NCBI GenBank assembly: GCA_009704345.1
Contig: WLEH01000080.1
Coordinates: forward strand, 1 to 5,676
Length of the DNA stretch: 5,676 bases
Source of the DNA: Actinomycetota bacterium
Lineage (GTDB): Bacteria; Actinomycetota; Actinomycetes; S36-B12; UBA5976
Direction: 5' to 3'
Shown: one piece after another, positions 5,402 through 5,676 of the stretch
Position numbering within the stretch: position 1 is the first letter of the stretch
Layout of the letters: each line of letters opens with the position of its first letter
The notes under the pieces: generated by a model
The model's input: the letters and a program-made list of their open reading frames with translations, nothing else
The model's database searches: none
What the model was told of the DNA's origin: nothing
Made by a program: the position numbers and the translations under genes

Positions 5402-5432
5402 TTATATTATATTTTTTGATTATTGAATATCT

Positions 5433-5492
5433 ATCAACAGATCATGCGATCAACAGATCATGCGATCAACAGATCATGCGATCAACAGATCA
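5433..5492. repeat. 16-bp tandem array with GATC every 8 bp
   Basis: Three exact units of ATCAACAGATCATGCG lie at 5433-5448, 5449-5464 and 5465-5480, with a 12-base partial copy at 5481-5492. Across it GATC recurs at 5440, 5448, 5456, 5464, 5472, 5480 and 5488, exactly every 8 bp. On the minus strand the array begins at the stop codon of the partial gene (5490-5492) and ends about 38 bp before the next start codon. It may serve as a regulatory, methylation or recombination site; none is shown. Confidence 0.93.
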
Positions 5493-5676
5493 CAGTCTCT
5501 TTTTGGTCTGGCGCTTACGCTGGGAACGCTTCTTGGTCTTTCCTCCTGATGCGTAGTATTTGTTGTAAAGTGAACGAGCGGCAAGGGCAGCGAGAGCTGG
5601 ATAGACTCCATACATCATGGGGGTGGAAAATGCGTAATTATTAATCCCATTCCCAATGGCACCTAATCTATTATAG
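5490..5676 (-). CDS. C-terminal end of an unrecognised gene with GGKTKK basic tail (5' end outside window)
   Basis: The minus-strand frame is open from the right edge to a TGA at 5492-5490 and gives 61 or so residues. The start is not in the window. The visible part ends in ALAALAARSLYNKYYASGG (preceded by MMYGVYP) and then the tail KTKKRSQRKRQTKKRL. The Ala/Leu-rich stretch may be an amphipathic or short membrane helix. Two points support a real gene: the tail has the same Gly-Gly-plus-basic design as three other proteins in the window, and the frame stops exactly at the edge of the GATC array. The LYNK-plus-tail arrangement also recalls the small membrane protein next door. No function can be assigned. 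Confidence 0.78.
   Translation of the reverse strand, partial: YNRLGAIGNGINNYAFSTPMMYGVYPALAALAARSLYNKYYASGGKTKKRSQRKRQTKKRL

Noticed and set aside
5423..5644. Plus-strand 73-residue reading frame at the right end
   Set aside because: It starts inside the 16-bp array and lies opposite the minus-strand partial gene, whose GGKTKK tail fits the window pattern. The composition (repeated CDQQ/NRS from the array) looks like a shadow.

Overview
The window looks like part of a giant DNA virus genome of the phylum Nucleocytoviricota. The anchor is an intact 536-residue double jelly-roll major capsid protein (1518-3128), recognisable from both ends: the N-terminal LVAKGEKD...GNPQTTFF motif, and the C-terminal MPDRMQPSGFINFS and YAKNYNF motifs. 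Dense packing, short AT-rich spacers, AT-rich hairpins between genes and many Lys/Arg-rich protein tails fit the same group. I cannot place it in a family from sequence alone.

Layout. On the + strand from the left: the C-terminal end of a gene that probably starts outside the window (3-251), ending in a perfect 21-bp repeat that encodes an Arg/Lys/Thr heptad; a histidine-phosphatase-like protein (271-1461) whose nucleophile position holds Asn instead of His; and the major capsid protein. The capsid gene meets a block of minus-strand genes tail to tail. That block is a small basic protein (3153-3629), an Ala-rich protein with internal pseudo-repeats (3769-4800), a small one-membrane-segment protein with three 19-residue repeats (4850-5395), and the 3' end of another gene cut by the right edge (5490-5676).

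Spacers. Between 3629 and 3769 lie a perfect 32-bp palindrome and a tandem 10-bp array built from two alternating unit types. Between 5395 and 5490 lies a 16-bp tandem array that places GATC every 8 bp. AT-rich hairpins follow the genes ending at 1461 and 4850.

Common threads. Six of the seven proteins end in a strongly basic tail; in four of them a Gly-Gly pair comes just before it. The capsid protein has no such tail. All five complete genes carry TAAA directly at the start codon (TAAATG, TAAAATG or TAAATATG), which resembles the poxvirus-type late promoter. My reading, which is inference, is a late-expressed virion cluster: capsid shell, small membrane or core proteins, and basic tails that could bind DNA or be processed during assembly. 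No tRNA, rRNA, CRISPR array or transposon is visible.
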